Source: G958296245 sp965262055
Lineage (GTDB): Bacteria; Chloroflexota; Dehalococcoidia; Lucifugimonadales; G958296245
DNA length: 64,000 bases
Direction of reading: 5' to 3'
NCBI GenBank assembly: GCA_965262055.1
Contig: CBDHEI010000002.1
Coordinates: 3,038,001 to 3,102,000 of the forward strand
Position numbers and translations under genes: made by a program. The notes below the pieces were generated by a model, which saw only the letters and a program-made list of their open reading frames with translations, ran no database searches and had not been told where the DNA came from. Positions 45,541 to 54,089 of this stretch are shown piece after piece. Numbering within the stretch: position 1 is the stretch's first letter; every line of letters starts with the position of its first letter.

Positions 45541-45713
45541 CCCTTCGAGGCCCCCACAAAGGGAAGGCGCATACCGCAACGCGAAGCGTCCGACGAGAAG
45601 GGGTGACCCCGTGCGGGGTCAGTCCTTGCTGTCAGGGCTCGCGTCATGTGCTCTCCTCTGCTCCGGCGGCGGTTTGCTATGGAGAAGAGATTAGCACATG
45701 AGTTCCGTATCCG

Positions 45714-46571
45714 TCAATGTCTATTCTTCTTCAACGCGGCCGTCACACCAAACGCCGCAGTAGCGACCAATGCCATCACCGGACCGGTGGGCATGTTGGC
45801 GTGGAACGAGAGGTACATGCCGACCACCGCCGAGATTACGCCGACCAGCGCGCCGATAATCATGACGTCCACGAACCGCCTCGCGAGCAGGAACCCCGTT
45901 GCTGCGGGTGTGATGAGCATAGCCATGACCAAGACGATGCCTGCGGCCTGGATGCCTATGACGATGACGAGGGCAAGGAGGGCGAGCAGCACGTATTCCA
46001 CCAAGCGTGTCCTGATCCCCGCAACCTGCGCGCCCACAGGATCGAATGTGGTGTAGACGAGCTGCCGGTGAAAGATGTACAGCCCTGCTATCACCAGCGC
46101 CGCCAGCCCGAGAGACAGGTAGAGCTCTCCCGTGTTGACGCCCAGGATCTCTCCTATTAGCAGGTCCTCGATATTGGGTGCCTGCCTGCCCCTGAGATCG
46201 AGGAAAGCGTTGATGTAAAGGGGGCTCGAAAGCATGACGAGGCCCAGGGCGAACATTCCCGCGAAGACGATTCCGATGGACGTGTCTTCACTGCTTCCCG
46301 TGCGCCTGCTGATGTAACCCATCAACATGGCGATCGCGACCCCGGTCGGGACTGCGACGATCAGGGCGCTGCCCGTCGCCAGCAGCCCCACCCCCATGCC
46401 AGGCAATATGGAATGGGCGAGGGCGTCGCCCATGAAAGCACGCCCGCGGGCGACCACGTAGGCCCCGATGACCGGACACATCACCCCGACCAGTATCGAT
46501 ACGATCAGCGCCCGCTGCACGAAGCTGAACCGGAGCGGATCCGTGATCAGCCCCACTACGTCGCCTATCAA
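45714..46571 (-). CDS. Zinc/manganese-type ABC transporter permease (ZnuB family)
   Basis: 285 residues, about eight or nine hydrophobic helices. The family motif VARGRAFMGDALAHSILPG (cytoplasmic loop docking to the ATPase) and VMAMLITPAATGFLLARRF are present. It overlaps the ATPase gene by 4 bp in the same minus-strand operon. It carries divalent metal into the cell; zinc is favoured because of the His-rich partners and the Fur-family gene beside them. Confidence 0.9.
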   Translation of the reverse strand: MIGDVVGLITDPLRFSFVQRALIVSILVGVMCPVIGAYVVARGRAFMGDALAHSILPGMGVGLLATGSALIVAVPTGVAIAMLMGYISRRTGSSEDTSIGIVFAGMFALGLVMLSSPLYINAFLDLRGRQAPNIEDLLIGEILGVNTGELYLSLGLAALVIAGLYIFHRQLVYTTFDPVGAQVAGIRTRLVEYVLLALLALVIVIGIQAAGIVLVMAMLITPAATGFLLARRFVDVMIIGALVGVISAVVGMYLSFHANMPTGPVMALVATAAFGVTAALKKNRH

Positions 46572-47332
46572 TGGCCGCCCTCATCGTCATTGTCGTGGGG
46601 ATCTACGTGGTGGTGGGCGAATTCGAGCCCGTGGGAGCCGTACAGCTCCTCCAGCACCTCGGGGGTAAATGCCTCATCCGGCGGGCCGTATGCGCACATG
46701 TGATGGTTGATGCACAGAATGCGGTCGAAGCGCTGGGCGATGTTGGTCAGATCGTGTGTGGAGATGATCACGATCCTCCCCTCGTCCCTCAGGGACTGGA
46801 GGACCTCCACGATGTCTTCCTGGGCGGCAACGTCGACGCCACTGAAGGCTTCGTCCATGAGGATTATCTTGGCGTCCTGAGCGAGAGCTCGGGCTATGAA
46901 AACCCTCTGCCGCTGGCCTCCTGAAAGCTGGGTTATACGCGAGGATCGCCTGTCCCACAGGTTGACCCGCTCGAGGCTCTGTCGGACCACATCCCTATCC
47001 AGCTTACCCGAGCGCCGGAACCATCCAATGCTGTTGCCGCGGCCCATCATTACCACGTCATGGACGGTGGCTGGGAAGCGCCAGTTGATGCTGTCTCGCT
47101 GGGGCACGTACGCCAGTGCCCCCCTGCGCTCCGCGCCTAGGACGGTCAGAGAGCCGTGCGCAACGGGCAGCAGGCCCACAATAGCATCGAACAGGGTACT
47201 CTTGCCCGCGCCGTTCGGGCCCAGGATGCCCATCAGTGTACCCGGACCGACCTCAAAAGTGATGCCGGTCAGCGCCAGGTGCCCACCGCGCTCGACTGAT
47301 GCGTCCGTAACGACTATGCCAGGTTCTACCAT
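46568..47332 (-). CDS. Metal ABC transporter ATP-binding protein (ZnuC family), His-rich tail
   Basis: 254 residues. Walker A GPNGAGKSTLF, Q-loop YVPQRDSINW, signature LSGGQRQRVFIARAL, Walker B IILMDEAFSGVD, switch His in VIISTHDL. The last residues HHHVDPHDNDDEGGH form a histidine/aspartate tail that may sense or bind the transported metal. The NINWRFP-like INWRFPATV after the Q-loop is characteristic of Zn/Mn importers. Confidence 0.93.
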   Translation of the reverse strand: MVEPGIVVTDASVERGGHLALTGITFEVGPGTLMGILGPNGAGKSTLFDAIVGLLPVAHGSLTVLGAERRGALAYVPQRDSINWRFPATVHDVVMMGRGNSIGWFRRSGKLDRDVVRQSLERVNLWDRRSSRITQLSGGQRQRVFIARALAQDAKIILMDEAFSGVDVAAQEDIVEVLQSLRDEGRIVIISTHDLTNIAQRFDRILCINHHMCAYGPPDEAFTPEVLEELYGSHGLEFAHHHVDPHDNDDEGGH

Positions 47333-47405
47333 CTCAGGTTCTCACGTCTGGAGTGGGAACTATCCGCGCGCGATACTAGCAGATTCCCCAACGGCGCTGC
47401 AGCTT

Positions 47406-48647
47406 TCACTTCAGTGCTTCGACAATCCGCCCGACGTTGGTCCGCACCATCTCTATATAGGTCGCCGCGTCGCTGCCCTCGGGCCCGAGGGAGCCGGAGT
47501 ACAGCCGGACCAGTTCGGCGCCCGATTCCGAAGCCACCGCCTTGGCCAGACGCTCACTCACCGTCGTCTCCCCGAACACCGCCGAGACGCCATTCTCCCT
47601 CACCTCCTCGACCAAGTCTGCCAGGTCCCCGGCGGACGGCGCCACGTCAGTGGTGATGGACAGTACGACCCCGACGACCTCGAAGCCGTACAGGTTCGCA
47701 AAGTAACCGAAGCTGTCGTGGGAGGTGACGAGCAGTCTGCGCTCCTCAGGCACTGTCCCGGTCTGCTCCTCCGTCCAGGCGTGAAGCTCGTCGAGTCTCG
47801 CGTTGTAGGCTGAAGCGTTGGCGCGGTACGTGTCGCCCCGGTCAGGGTCGAGCACAGAGAGCCGCGCGGCTACGTCGTTGACCGCGAGCTTTACGCGGAG
47901 GGGGTCGAACCAGAAGTGGGGGTCCTCAACCCCATGGCCGTGACCAGCGTGCTCATCCTCGCCTCCGGAGGTGATGGCTTCTATGGCCTCTATCGCGTCC
48001 TCGGCCTCCATCTGACCGCCTTCAACCTTGCCGATTATGTCAAGCACCATGGCAGGCAATTCCTCTTCTTCATCCTCGGCGGCTTCCAGCAGCTCTTTCA
48101 GCTCTTCCAGGCCCGTCTCGGGGCTGATTTCACCTTCTTCCACCTCGTGTACGACGTGGCTGAGCTCCTCCAGTAATTCGACCTCTTCAACATGGCCTTC
48201 GCGGAACTCAAGGGGATCGATAATCTCCCCAATCTCTACTATCGACGATGGGTCCCGGGCGGCGTTTTCCAGGAGATCCTTGAGCCAAGCCCCTTCCAGG
48301 CTCAACCCTACGCTAAGCACGAGGTCGGCGTCGGCGATTCTGGCCACGTCCTTGGCGCCGGGCTGGAACGTGTGTGGGTCGGCTCCCACCGGCACGAGGC
48401 TGAAGACATCGATGTTGTCACCGCCGACGTTCTCAACCCAGTCCGCCACGATGTTGGTCGTTGTTACAACACTCACCTTGGGGGCTGCGGGCGTCTCCTT
48501 GGGCGCCTGCTTCGCCCCGGAGCCGGAAAGTGTGGACTGGGGCTTCTCGACGCCGTTATCGTCCGAACACGCGCCTACGGCAAAGAGAAACGCGATCCCC
48601 AGGGCCACCGCCATCAGCCGCAGGAGGACAGTAGTATTCTTCTTAAT
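47406..48647 (-). CDS. Zinc-type ABC transporter substrate-binding lipoprotein (ZnuA family), ATT start
   Basis: 413 residues if translation begins at ATT 48647, which has AAGGAGG with 6-nt spacing and gives a proper lipoprotein signal (KKNTTVLLRL then GIAFLFAVGAC). The first ATG (48614) has no SD and yields a signal without positive charge. Mature protein: VPVGADPHTFQP (metal His), an acidic insert at about 170-250 (EEEELPAMVL, GGEDEHAGHGHGVEDPHFWF with the second His set), VTSHDSFGYF and FGETTVSERLA. It captures zinc (or manganese) outside the membrane for the ZnuBC-like partners. A Fur-family box lies about 120 bp upstream. Confidence 0.88.
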   Translation of the reverse strand: MKKNTTVLLRLMAVALGIAFLFAVGACSDDNGVEKPQSTLSGSGAKQAPKETPAAPKVSVVTTTNIVADWVENVGGDNIDVFSLVPVGADPHTFQPGAKDVARIADADLVLSVGLSLEGAWLKDLLENAARDPSSIVEIGEIIDPLEFREGHVEEVELLEELSHVVHEVEEGEISPETGLEELKELLEAAEDEEEELPAMVLDIIGKVEGGQMEAEDAIEAIEAITSGGEDEHAGHGHGVEDPHFWFDPLRVKLAVNDVAARLSVLDPDRGDTYRANASAYNARLDELHAWTEEQTGTVPEERRLLVTSHDSFGYFANLYGFEVVGVVLSITTDVAPSAGDLADLVEEVRENGVSAVFGETTVSERLAKAVASESGAELVRLYSGSLGPEGSDAATYIEMVRTNVGRIVEALK

Positions 48648-48653
48648 TTAGGG

Positions 48654-48660
48654 CCTCCTT
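48654..48660 (-). promoter_or_regulatory. Shine-Dalgarno that selects an ATT start
   Basis: AAGGAGG (minus strand) lies 6 nt before ATT 48647; no ATG, GTG or TTG is at this distance in the substrate-binding protein's frame. Confidence 0.7.
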
Positions 48661-48763
48661 ACTCTAGATCTGCGTTCATCCTGTTCCGTGGTCGTGCGGC
48701 GTGCTTGCTCAGGTCAGGATGAGTGACACTAGATAAACACAGGACAGGGGAGCGATGAGGTAC

Positions 48764-48778
48764 TGATATTCAGTATCA
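48764..48778. promoter_or_regulatory. Candidate Fur/Zur-family operator
   Basis: TGATATTCAGTATCA is an interrupted palindrome (TGATA-5-TATCA) in AT-rich DNA between the Fur-family gene and the metal-importer operon. Its position and symmetry suit metal-dependent repression of the importer. Confidence 0.5.
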
Positions 48779-48827
48779 TTATAAGGCCGGATTGTGTTTG
48801 CGTTCTCGTGATGGGAGCAGGGCGGAG

Positions 48828-49271
48828 CTAGGCGCTCGGCCCCTGCAGACAGCGGTCGCAGGTAACGTAGAACTCTATGCGATGCCCGACGATGTCTCCG
48901 GGGATGTCGTCTCCGACGGCCCGGAGCAGCCGTTCCACTGTCGCCGCGCGGAACTCGCCGACGGTCCCGCACCTGACGCAGACCGTGTGGTGATGGTGCT
49001 CGATGCGGGAAAGGCTGTACATGGGAGCGCCATCCATTAGGGCGAGCTTGCAGATCACGCCCGCATTCAGCAGCAGTTTGATCGTCCGGTACACTGTCGC
49101 TCTGCCGACCGAGGGAAGCTCGTTGCAGATATCCTCGGCGCTGAACCCGTCCTGTTTGCGCTCCAGGAGCTGGACGATCGCCCTCCTGGGAGCGGTAGAC
49201 CGGTATCCCTGGTCCTCCAGGACAGCCATCAGATCGGGGCGCGATGCTAAGGTAATGATATCCAATCTCAC
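48828..49271 (-). CDS. Fur/Zur-family metalloregulator
   Basis: Up to 147 residues (GTG 49271; an ATG at 49229 is an alternative, neither with a good SD). The winged helix has RSTAPRRAIVQLLERKQDGF and SVGRATVYRTIKLLLNAGVI. The dimer domain shows SRIEHHHHTVCVRCGTVGEF (His cluster plus first C-x2-C), and a final VTCDRC (second C-x2-C), the structural zinc site. It lies immediately upstream of the znuABC-like operon, pointing to zinc-responsive repression. Confidence 0.9.
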   Translation of the reverse strand: MRLDIITLASRPDLMAVLEDQGYRSTAPRRAIVQLLERKQDGFSAEDICNELPSVGRATVYRTIKLLLNAGVICKLALMDGAPMYSLSRIEHHHHTVCVRCGTVGEFRAATVERLLRAVGDDIPGDIVGHRIEFYVTCDRCLQGPSA

Positions 49272-49500
49272 TAAGGCGCCGCTATAACTTCGGCGTCAAG
49301 CTTGGGCAATCGTAGACTAGCAAGTATCCGGCGCCGTGTCAACGGAAAAAAGTTGCACTAGATGTTCCCCATCATCGGTGGTGGACATCAAGCTCTTCCC
49401 GGCTATACTATGGCGCGGCGTGACATCTTTCCCTAGGAGCTTGGCGCTCTCGAGTAGAGGGCATTCCAAACAGGCCAAGCGAGCCAGTTGGAGGTGCAGT

Positions 49501-49923
49501 GTGATTGCTTTGAGGCGTGTGGCAGCGATTTACATGCTCTGGGTAGCGGTCGCCGTGGCCGTACACTTCCTGGCCACACAGCTTTACCCCCCGGCGTTGG
49601 CTGATGCGGCGTCCACCGCGTGGCGAATTCTGGACCCGTTGATGGTACTCGGCGTCGTAATGGTGCTGGTTTTCGCCGTCGCCAGGAAGTGCCGCCTGGC
49701 TGCCGGCTCGGCCGTTGACCGCGAGTATCTGGAAACCAACTTCACCTTTTACTTCTCGGCAATGTTGCTCCTTCTGCTACTCTGGAACTGGTTCGGCTTT
49801 GAGTGGGTAGATCCCAGAAACGACCAAGCGCTGGTATGGATGTTCACCGACGCCACACTCCCGCTGCTGCTGGCTTCCAGCGCAGTTCGGCTGCTGCGGA
49901 AGGAATCGGACCAAGTAGGATAG
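49501..49923 (+). CDS. Small four-helix membrane protein (paralogue of 52238-52666)
   Basis: 140 residues from GTG 49501 (GGAGG, 6-nt spacing); longer upstream frames lack an SD. Four hydrophobic segments: VAAIYMLWVAVAVAVHFLAT, MVLGVVMVLVFAVA, FYFSAMLLLLLLWNWFG and LPLLLASSAVRLL. The pattern YLETNFTFYFSAM-LLLLLWNWF matches the second copy's CVNVAFYAAVTLAILFFWNWF. The family is not named. It lies just before the substrate-binding protein gene and may be its operon leader. Confidence 0.7.
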   Translation: MIALRRVAAIYMLWVAVAVAVHFLATQLYPPALADAASTAWRILDPLMVLGVVMVLVFAVARKCRLAAGSAVDREYLETNFTFYFSAMLLLLLLWNWFGFEWVDPRNDQALVWMFTDATLPLLLASSAVRLLRKESDQVG

Positions 49924-49960
49924 CGCCAGAATTTCGGCCTCTTGGCCCTGAGATGACGAA

Positions 49961-51712
49961 ATGCCTGCCTACTTGAGACTCGTCGCTGGCCTGGTTTCGC
50001 TGTTCCTGTTTGTCGCTTGCGGAGACTCCAGAGAGGATCCGACGGCGGCTGTGCCCAGATCTCCTACGCCTGAGGTGGAGGCTACGGAGGTAGAGAAGGT
50101 TCTGACCCTTCTCTACTGGCAAGCGCCTTCTCTGCCCAGCCCGTACCTGTCGGGCGGCTTCAAGGACCGGGATGCTGGCGCGGTCACACTGGAGCCCTTG
50201 GCCAAGTACGACCCGGAAGGCAACCTCGTGCCGGCGCTGGCCGCAGAGATCCCAACGCCGGAGAACGGCGGCATTGCTGAGGACCTGATGTCTATCACGT
50301 GGAAGTTGAAGGAGGGGCTGAAGTGGTCGGACGGCAGCGATTTGACGGCCGACGACGTTGTGTTCACCTGGCGCTACTGTGTTGATGAGGAGACCGGGTG
50401 CACGAGCGAGAGCTCGTTCGACGGCATCGCCTCGGTGGAGGCTGTAGACAACCTCAGCGTTAAGGTCACCTTCGAGGCCCCCACGCCGTATCCGTACAGC
50501 GCCTTCGTCAGTACCGGAGTGCCCATCATCAGCCGGGCTCAGTTTGGCGAGTGCATCGGGGCCGCGACCTGCGACGCGCAAAACACGGCCCCTCTTGGCA
50601 CCGGGCCCTATCGCATCATCGATTTCAAGGTCAACGAACAGGCCGTATACGAGCGCAATCCCTTCTACCGAGGCGAGACGCCGTACTTCGACCGGGTCGT
50701 GCTCAAGGGCGGCGGGGATGCTGATTCGGCGGCAAGGGCCGTCCTGGAAAATGGGGAAGCCGACTATGCCTGGAACGTGCAGGTGGAGCCAGAGATACTA
50801 ACCGAGATGGAAGAGCAGGGACGGGGCAAGGTGGTCTCAGCGTTCGCCAGCCTCGTGGAGCGCATAGTTGTGAACCAGATCAACCCGGACCCTGAGCTGG
50901 GCGAGGACCGGTCCGAGCACCTGGACGGGCAGAACCCGCATCCCTTCCTGAGCTTCAGGCCCATACGGCAGGCCATGTCGATGACCATCGACCGCGGTCG
51001 CATATCGGAAGAGTTGTACGGCTTTGCCGGGGAGCCGACCTGCAACTTGGTCACCGGTCCTCCGAGATATGTTTCGACCGCGAACGACGGGTGCCTGTCC
51101 CAGGTCATCGAAGGGGCGAAGAAGCTGCTGGACGACAACGGGGTTGTCGATACGGACGGGGACGGCGTGCGGGAGTACGAGGGCGTTCCTCTGCGGATCA
51201 GATACCAGACCTCGACCAACTCGATCCGGCAGGATACGCAGGCCCTGGTGAGTGATTGGTGGCGTGAGATAGGCATCGAGACGGAGTTGGTAGACCACGA
51301 TGCCAGCGTCTTCTTCGGCGGCGATCCGGTGGATGACAAGGAGGCGTCGTACCGCCGGTTCTTCGCCGACGTGCAGATGTACGCTTCGGAGACCGGGATA
51401 GACCCGCAGGAGTCGCTATCCGACCTGCTTTGCAAGCATATCCCGACGCGGGAAGACAACTGGTCGCTCGGGAACATTGCGCGGGCGTGCAACCCGGAGT
51501 ACGACAGCCTCTTTGCCCGGCTGGAGCAGACCGGCATCGGCCAGGAGCGGGAGGCGCTGGTGAAGCAGCTCAACGACATCCACGTGCAGAGCTATGTCGA
51601 GATCCCGCTGGTGAACCGGGGCTACGTGTCGGCGCACCTGAACACGCTGAAGGGCGTTCGGATCAACGGCTGGGACAGCGAGCTGTGGAATATCGCCGAG
51701 TGGCGCCGCTAG
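49961..51712 (+). CDS. ABC transporter substrate-binding protein, family 5 (peptide/nickel type)
   Basis: 583 residues with a lipoprotein signal (GLVSLFLFVAC, Cys near 21). SBP_bac_5 features: WKLKEGLKWSDGSDLTADDV, APLGTGPYRIIDFKVNEQ, FRPIRQAMSMTIDRGRI and the late EYDSLFARLEQTG / LVNRGYVSAHLNTLKG end. Members bind oligopeptides, nickel chelates or glycosides. No permease or ATPase follows, so it is an orphan receptor. It is convergent with the Cache-domain gene. Confidence 0.92.
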   Translation: MPAYLRLVAGLVSLFLFVACGDSREDPTAAVPRSPTPEVEATEVEKVLTLLYWQAPSLPSPYLSGGFKDRDAGAVTLEPLAKYDPEGNLVPALAAEIPTPENGGIAEDLMSITWKLKEGLKWSDGSDLTADDVVFTWRYCVDEETGCTSESSFDGIASVEAVDNLSVKVTFEAPTPYPYSAFVSTGVPIISRAQFGECIGAATCDAQNTAPLGTGPYRIIDFKVNEQAVYERNPFYRGETPYFDRVVLKGGGDADSAARAVLENGEADYAWNVQVEPEILTEMEEQGRGKVVSAFASLVERIVVNQINPDPELGEDRSEHLDGQNPHPFLSFRPIRQAMSMTIDRGRISEELYGFAGEPTCNLVTGPPRYVSTANDGCLSQVIEGAKKLLDDNGVVDTDGDGVREYEGVPLRIRYQTSTNSIRQDTQALVSDWWREIGIETELVDHDASVFFGGDPVDDKEASYRRFFADVQMYASETGIDPQESLSDLLCKHIPTREDNWSLGNIARACNPEYDSLFARLEQTGIGQEREALVKQLNDIHVQSYVEIPLVNRGYVSAHLNTLKGVRINGWDSELWNIAEWRR

Positions 51713-51734
51713 CGGTTAGCCTGAGGCGAAGGGC

Positions 51735-52241
51735 CTAGCGCTCGTACCAGCCGGAGGCGAATATCAGGCCGTCGTGCCTGACCGCCCAGGTGTGCTTCTG
51801 GTCGTTCTCGCTCGTCGCCGGGTTCAGGATGACGTATTCGACCCAGCGGCCGTCCTCGGTGGCGCCCAGCAGATCGCCGCCGTAGAAGTAACCGACGGTG
51901 TCCACGCGCAGGCTGGGGTCGCGGTTCCTGAATATCTCGTTGTGGTGGGCGATGGTGTAGCCGTAGCCGTCGATGATGAAGACGTACCACTCGCCGTCGA
52001 CGCTCTCCAAGCTGTTGAAGTATTCGACGGTCGCTTCCAGGCCATCCCGCTCGTACCGCTGGACGGCGTCCTCGACCACGGCCTTTGTGTAGGCGCCGGG
52101 CTCGTTCTTGGTAGGTGCGGACATGGCGGTCGTGGTCGCATCGCTGTTCAGCGCTATGACCGCGACGACCAAGGCTGCAACGGAGAGCAGCAGGGCCGCG
52201 GCGGCTAGTCCGACAGCAACTCTTGAAAGTGTTTGGCTCAT
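51735..52241 (-). CDS. Membrane-anchored Cache-domain protein
   Basis: 168 residues: one N-terminal helix (VGLAAAALLLSVAALVVAVIAL), then an extracytoplasmic single-Cache fold, recognised from the helix VVEDAVQRYERDGLEATVEY, strand WYVFIIDGYGYTIAHH and end WAVRHDGLIFASGWYER. Cache domains sense small ligands, but no signalling domain follows, so it is a stand-alone binding protein. It shares a 4-bp overlap with the upstream four-helix membrane protein gene. Confidence 0.8.
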   Translation of the reverse strand: MSQTLSRVAVGLAAAALLLSVAALVVAVIALNSDATTTAMSAPTKNEPGAYTKAVVEDAVQRYERDGLEATVEYFNSLESVDGEWYVFIIDGYGYTIAHHNEIFRNRDPSLRVDTVGYFYGGDLLGATEDGRWVEYVILNPATSENDQKHTWAVRHDGLIFASGWYER

Positions 52242-52666
52242 GTGTGGGAGCTATCCTTCCATAGGTGGGCGCTCAGGGTTCCCAGGAGTATGACGAACAG
52301 GGTGTTGATGATCACCCAGAAGAAGAGGCGGGTCTGGCTCTGGCCTTCCTCGCCGATGGTGAGGTCGTCGAACCAGTTCCAGAAGAAGAGGATGGCGAGG
52401 GTGACGGCGGCGTAGAAGGCGACGTTGACGCAGACGAAGGCGTTGGTGTCGGCGTCCGGGCCGGTGCCGCGCTTGTGGAGGTAGGTGACCGCCAGGGCGA
52501 TGAGGACGCCAAAGGCCATGAACCAGTTGAGCACGTGCCAGACGGAAAGGGAGTCTAGGGCATCCTCGTAGAAGGGGCTCAAGACGAAGTGGAACAGCAC
52601 GGCAACGGCCATGAGGCCGAGGACGAGGGAGAGCGGCTTTCTGAGCGGCGGGCCTATTGGTAGCAC
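52238..52666 (-). CDS. Small four-helix membrane protein (paralogue of 49501-49923)
   Basis: 142 residues from GTG 52666. Helices: PLSLVLGLMAVAVLFHFVL, LNWFMAFGVLIALAVTYL, FYAAVTLAILFFWNWFDDL and LFFWVIINTLFVILLGTLSA. It is translationally coupled (ATGA overlap) to the Cache-domain gene, so the two probably form a complex. The 295 bp upstream, to 52961, hold no recognisable gene. Confidence 0.75.
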   Translation of the reverse strand: MLPIGPPLRKPLSLVLGLMAVAVLFHFVLSPFYEDALDSLSVWHVLNWFMAFGVLIALAVTYLHKRGTGPDADTNAFVCVNVAFYAAVTLAILFFWNWFDDLTIGEEGQSQTRLFFWVIINTLFVILLGTLSAHLWKDSSHT

Positions 52667-52961
52667 ACGCCTTGGGCGGCGTCAATCGGGGCGCCGGGCC
52701 GGGTAAGACCCCAAAAAATCGTTTCAAAGTGTTCCATTTTGCCCCGTTTCGTATGTGAAGCGTGGGACATTGCGGGGCGGTTTCGTAGGCTTTTGGGGCG
52801 CTAATGGACGCCAAAATGAGGCATTTGGCGACGAATGGGACAGGGCCCCGGGGGAGGGCGCCCACTAGGGGCGGCCATACGGGCAGGAGGCGGTCAGGGC
52901 AGAACTGTCTGTGCATAAGGAGAGGATAGCACGGGCGTTCTCAGAGAGCAATGTCAAGATG

Positions 52962-53873
52962 TCAAGGGGCGGGGGTTGCGAGGGTATGGATGGCTTCGCG
53001 GAGGGAGACCTGGGGTTGCCAGCCGATGACTGCCTTTGCCCTGGAGTAGTCGGCGGACTTGCGGCGCTCCTCGAATTCGCCCCTGGGGTTGGGGTATATG
53101 TGCTCGACGGGGCCGCCGATCATCGCGGCGATCTCGTTGACGGAGGTCTCCTCGGAGGGGCCTATGTTTAGCGCGGTGTTCTCGCCGGCGGGCAGGTCTG
53201 CGGTGGCGGCGAGCAGGTTGGCCCGGACGACGTCGGAGACGTGGGTGTAGCCGCGGGTCTGATGGCCGTCGCCGTAGACGGTGAGGGGCTTGCCGGCGTC
53301 CCTCATCCTGAGGAAGTGGGGGATGACGAGCACGTAGGCGCCCTGGGTGGCCTGCCTGGGGCCGTAGACGTTGAAGTAGCGCAGGGAGACGACGCGCATA
53401 TCGAAGAGGCGCGCGAACATGGCGGCGTACTGCTCGCCGATGAGCTTCTGGAGGGCGTAGGGCGACTTGGGCGTAGGGGTCATATCCTCCTGCATGACGT
53501 GGGTGGTCTGGTCGCCGTAGACGCTGGAGGAGGAGGAGTAGACGACGCGGGGGACGCCGTTCTCGCGGGCGGCCTGCAGCACGTTCAGGGTGCCGTTGAC
53601 GTTGACGTTGTGGGTGCCGATGGGGTCCTGGATGGAGCGGGGGATGCGCGCCCATGCGGCGGTATGGAATACGCAGCCGGCGCCCTCGGTGACGGAGGCT
53701 ACGAGGGCGGGGTCGGTGACGGAGCCCTGGACGAGGATCGCGGCGGGGTTGAGGTAGGGGCCCTCGCTGGTCGAGAGGTCGTCGAGGACGACTACCTCAT
53801 GGCCGAGCTCGATGAGGCTGTCGACGAGGTGGGAGCCTATGAAGCCGCAGCCGCCTGTGACGACGTGCTTCAT
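52962..53873 (-). CDS. NAD-dependent epimerase/dehydratase (UDP-glucose 4-epimerase type)
   Basis: 303-residue extended short-chain dehydrogenase: cofactor loop VTGGCGFIGSHL, acidic NAD selector LDDLST, catalytic YSSSSSVYGD and SPYALQK (Tyr-x3-Lys), RYFNVYGPRQ, and the late DVVRANLLA motif. It makes nucleotide sugars for the adjoining polysaccharide genes. It is divergent from the flippase gene across a promoter region. Confidence 0.93.
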   Translation of the reverse strand: MKHVVTGGCGFIGSHLVDSLIELGHEVVVLDDLSTSEGPYLNPAAILVQGSVTDPALVASVTEGAGCVFHTAAWARIPRSIQDPIGTHNVNVNGTLNVLQAARENGVPRVVYSSSSSVYGDQTTHVMQEDMTPTPKSPYALQKLIGEQYAAMFARLFDMRVVSLRYFNVYGPRQATQGAYVLVIPHFLRMRDAGKPLTVYGDGHQTRGYTHVSDVVRANLLAATADLPAGENTALNIGPSEETSVNEIAAMIGGPVEHIYPNPRGEFEERRKSADYSRAKAVIGWQPQVSLREAIHTLATPAP

Positions 53874-53933
53874 GGCCGAGGGCAGGAGCCTAAGGACGAC
53901 GCGGCCTGCTTTAGGGTGCGAGCTGTCGCGCTG

Positions 53934-53961
53934 TTGCGCGTATTGGCTCCCATGCTATGAT
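53934..53961 (+). promoter_or_regulatory. Candidate promoter of the polysaccharide operon
   Basis: -35 TTGCGC (53934-53939), 16-bp gap, -10 TATGAT (53956-53961), upstream of the flippase gene. Confidence 0.45.
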
Positions 53962-54089
53962 ACGTCCCAGATTCAGGCGAGACCACAGACTATCCTCGAC
54001 CCTAGGCGAGCCTTGATTCCAGCAGCCACCCTAACACGCAGAGTGCCCCACGGACAAGCTCAGGGCGGGCGCGTGGACGCTCGTTCGCG

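Noticed and set aside
49336..49500. Longer start for the small four-helix protein
   Set aside because: The extension is Ser/Arg-rich with no SD, whereas GTG 49501 has GGAGG at ideal spacing and matches the paralogue's length.
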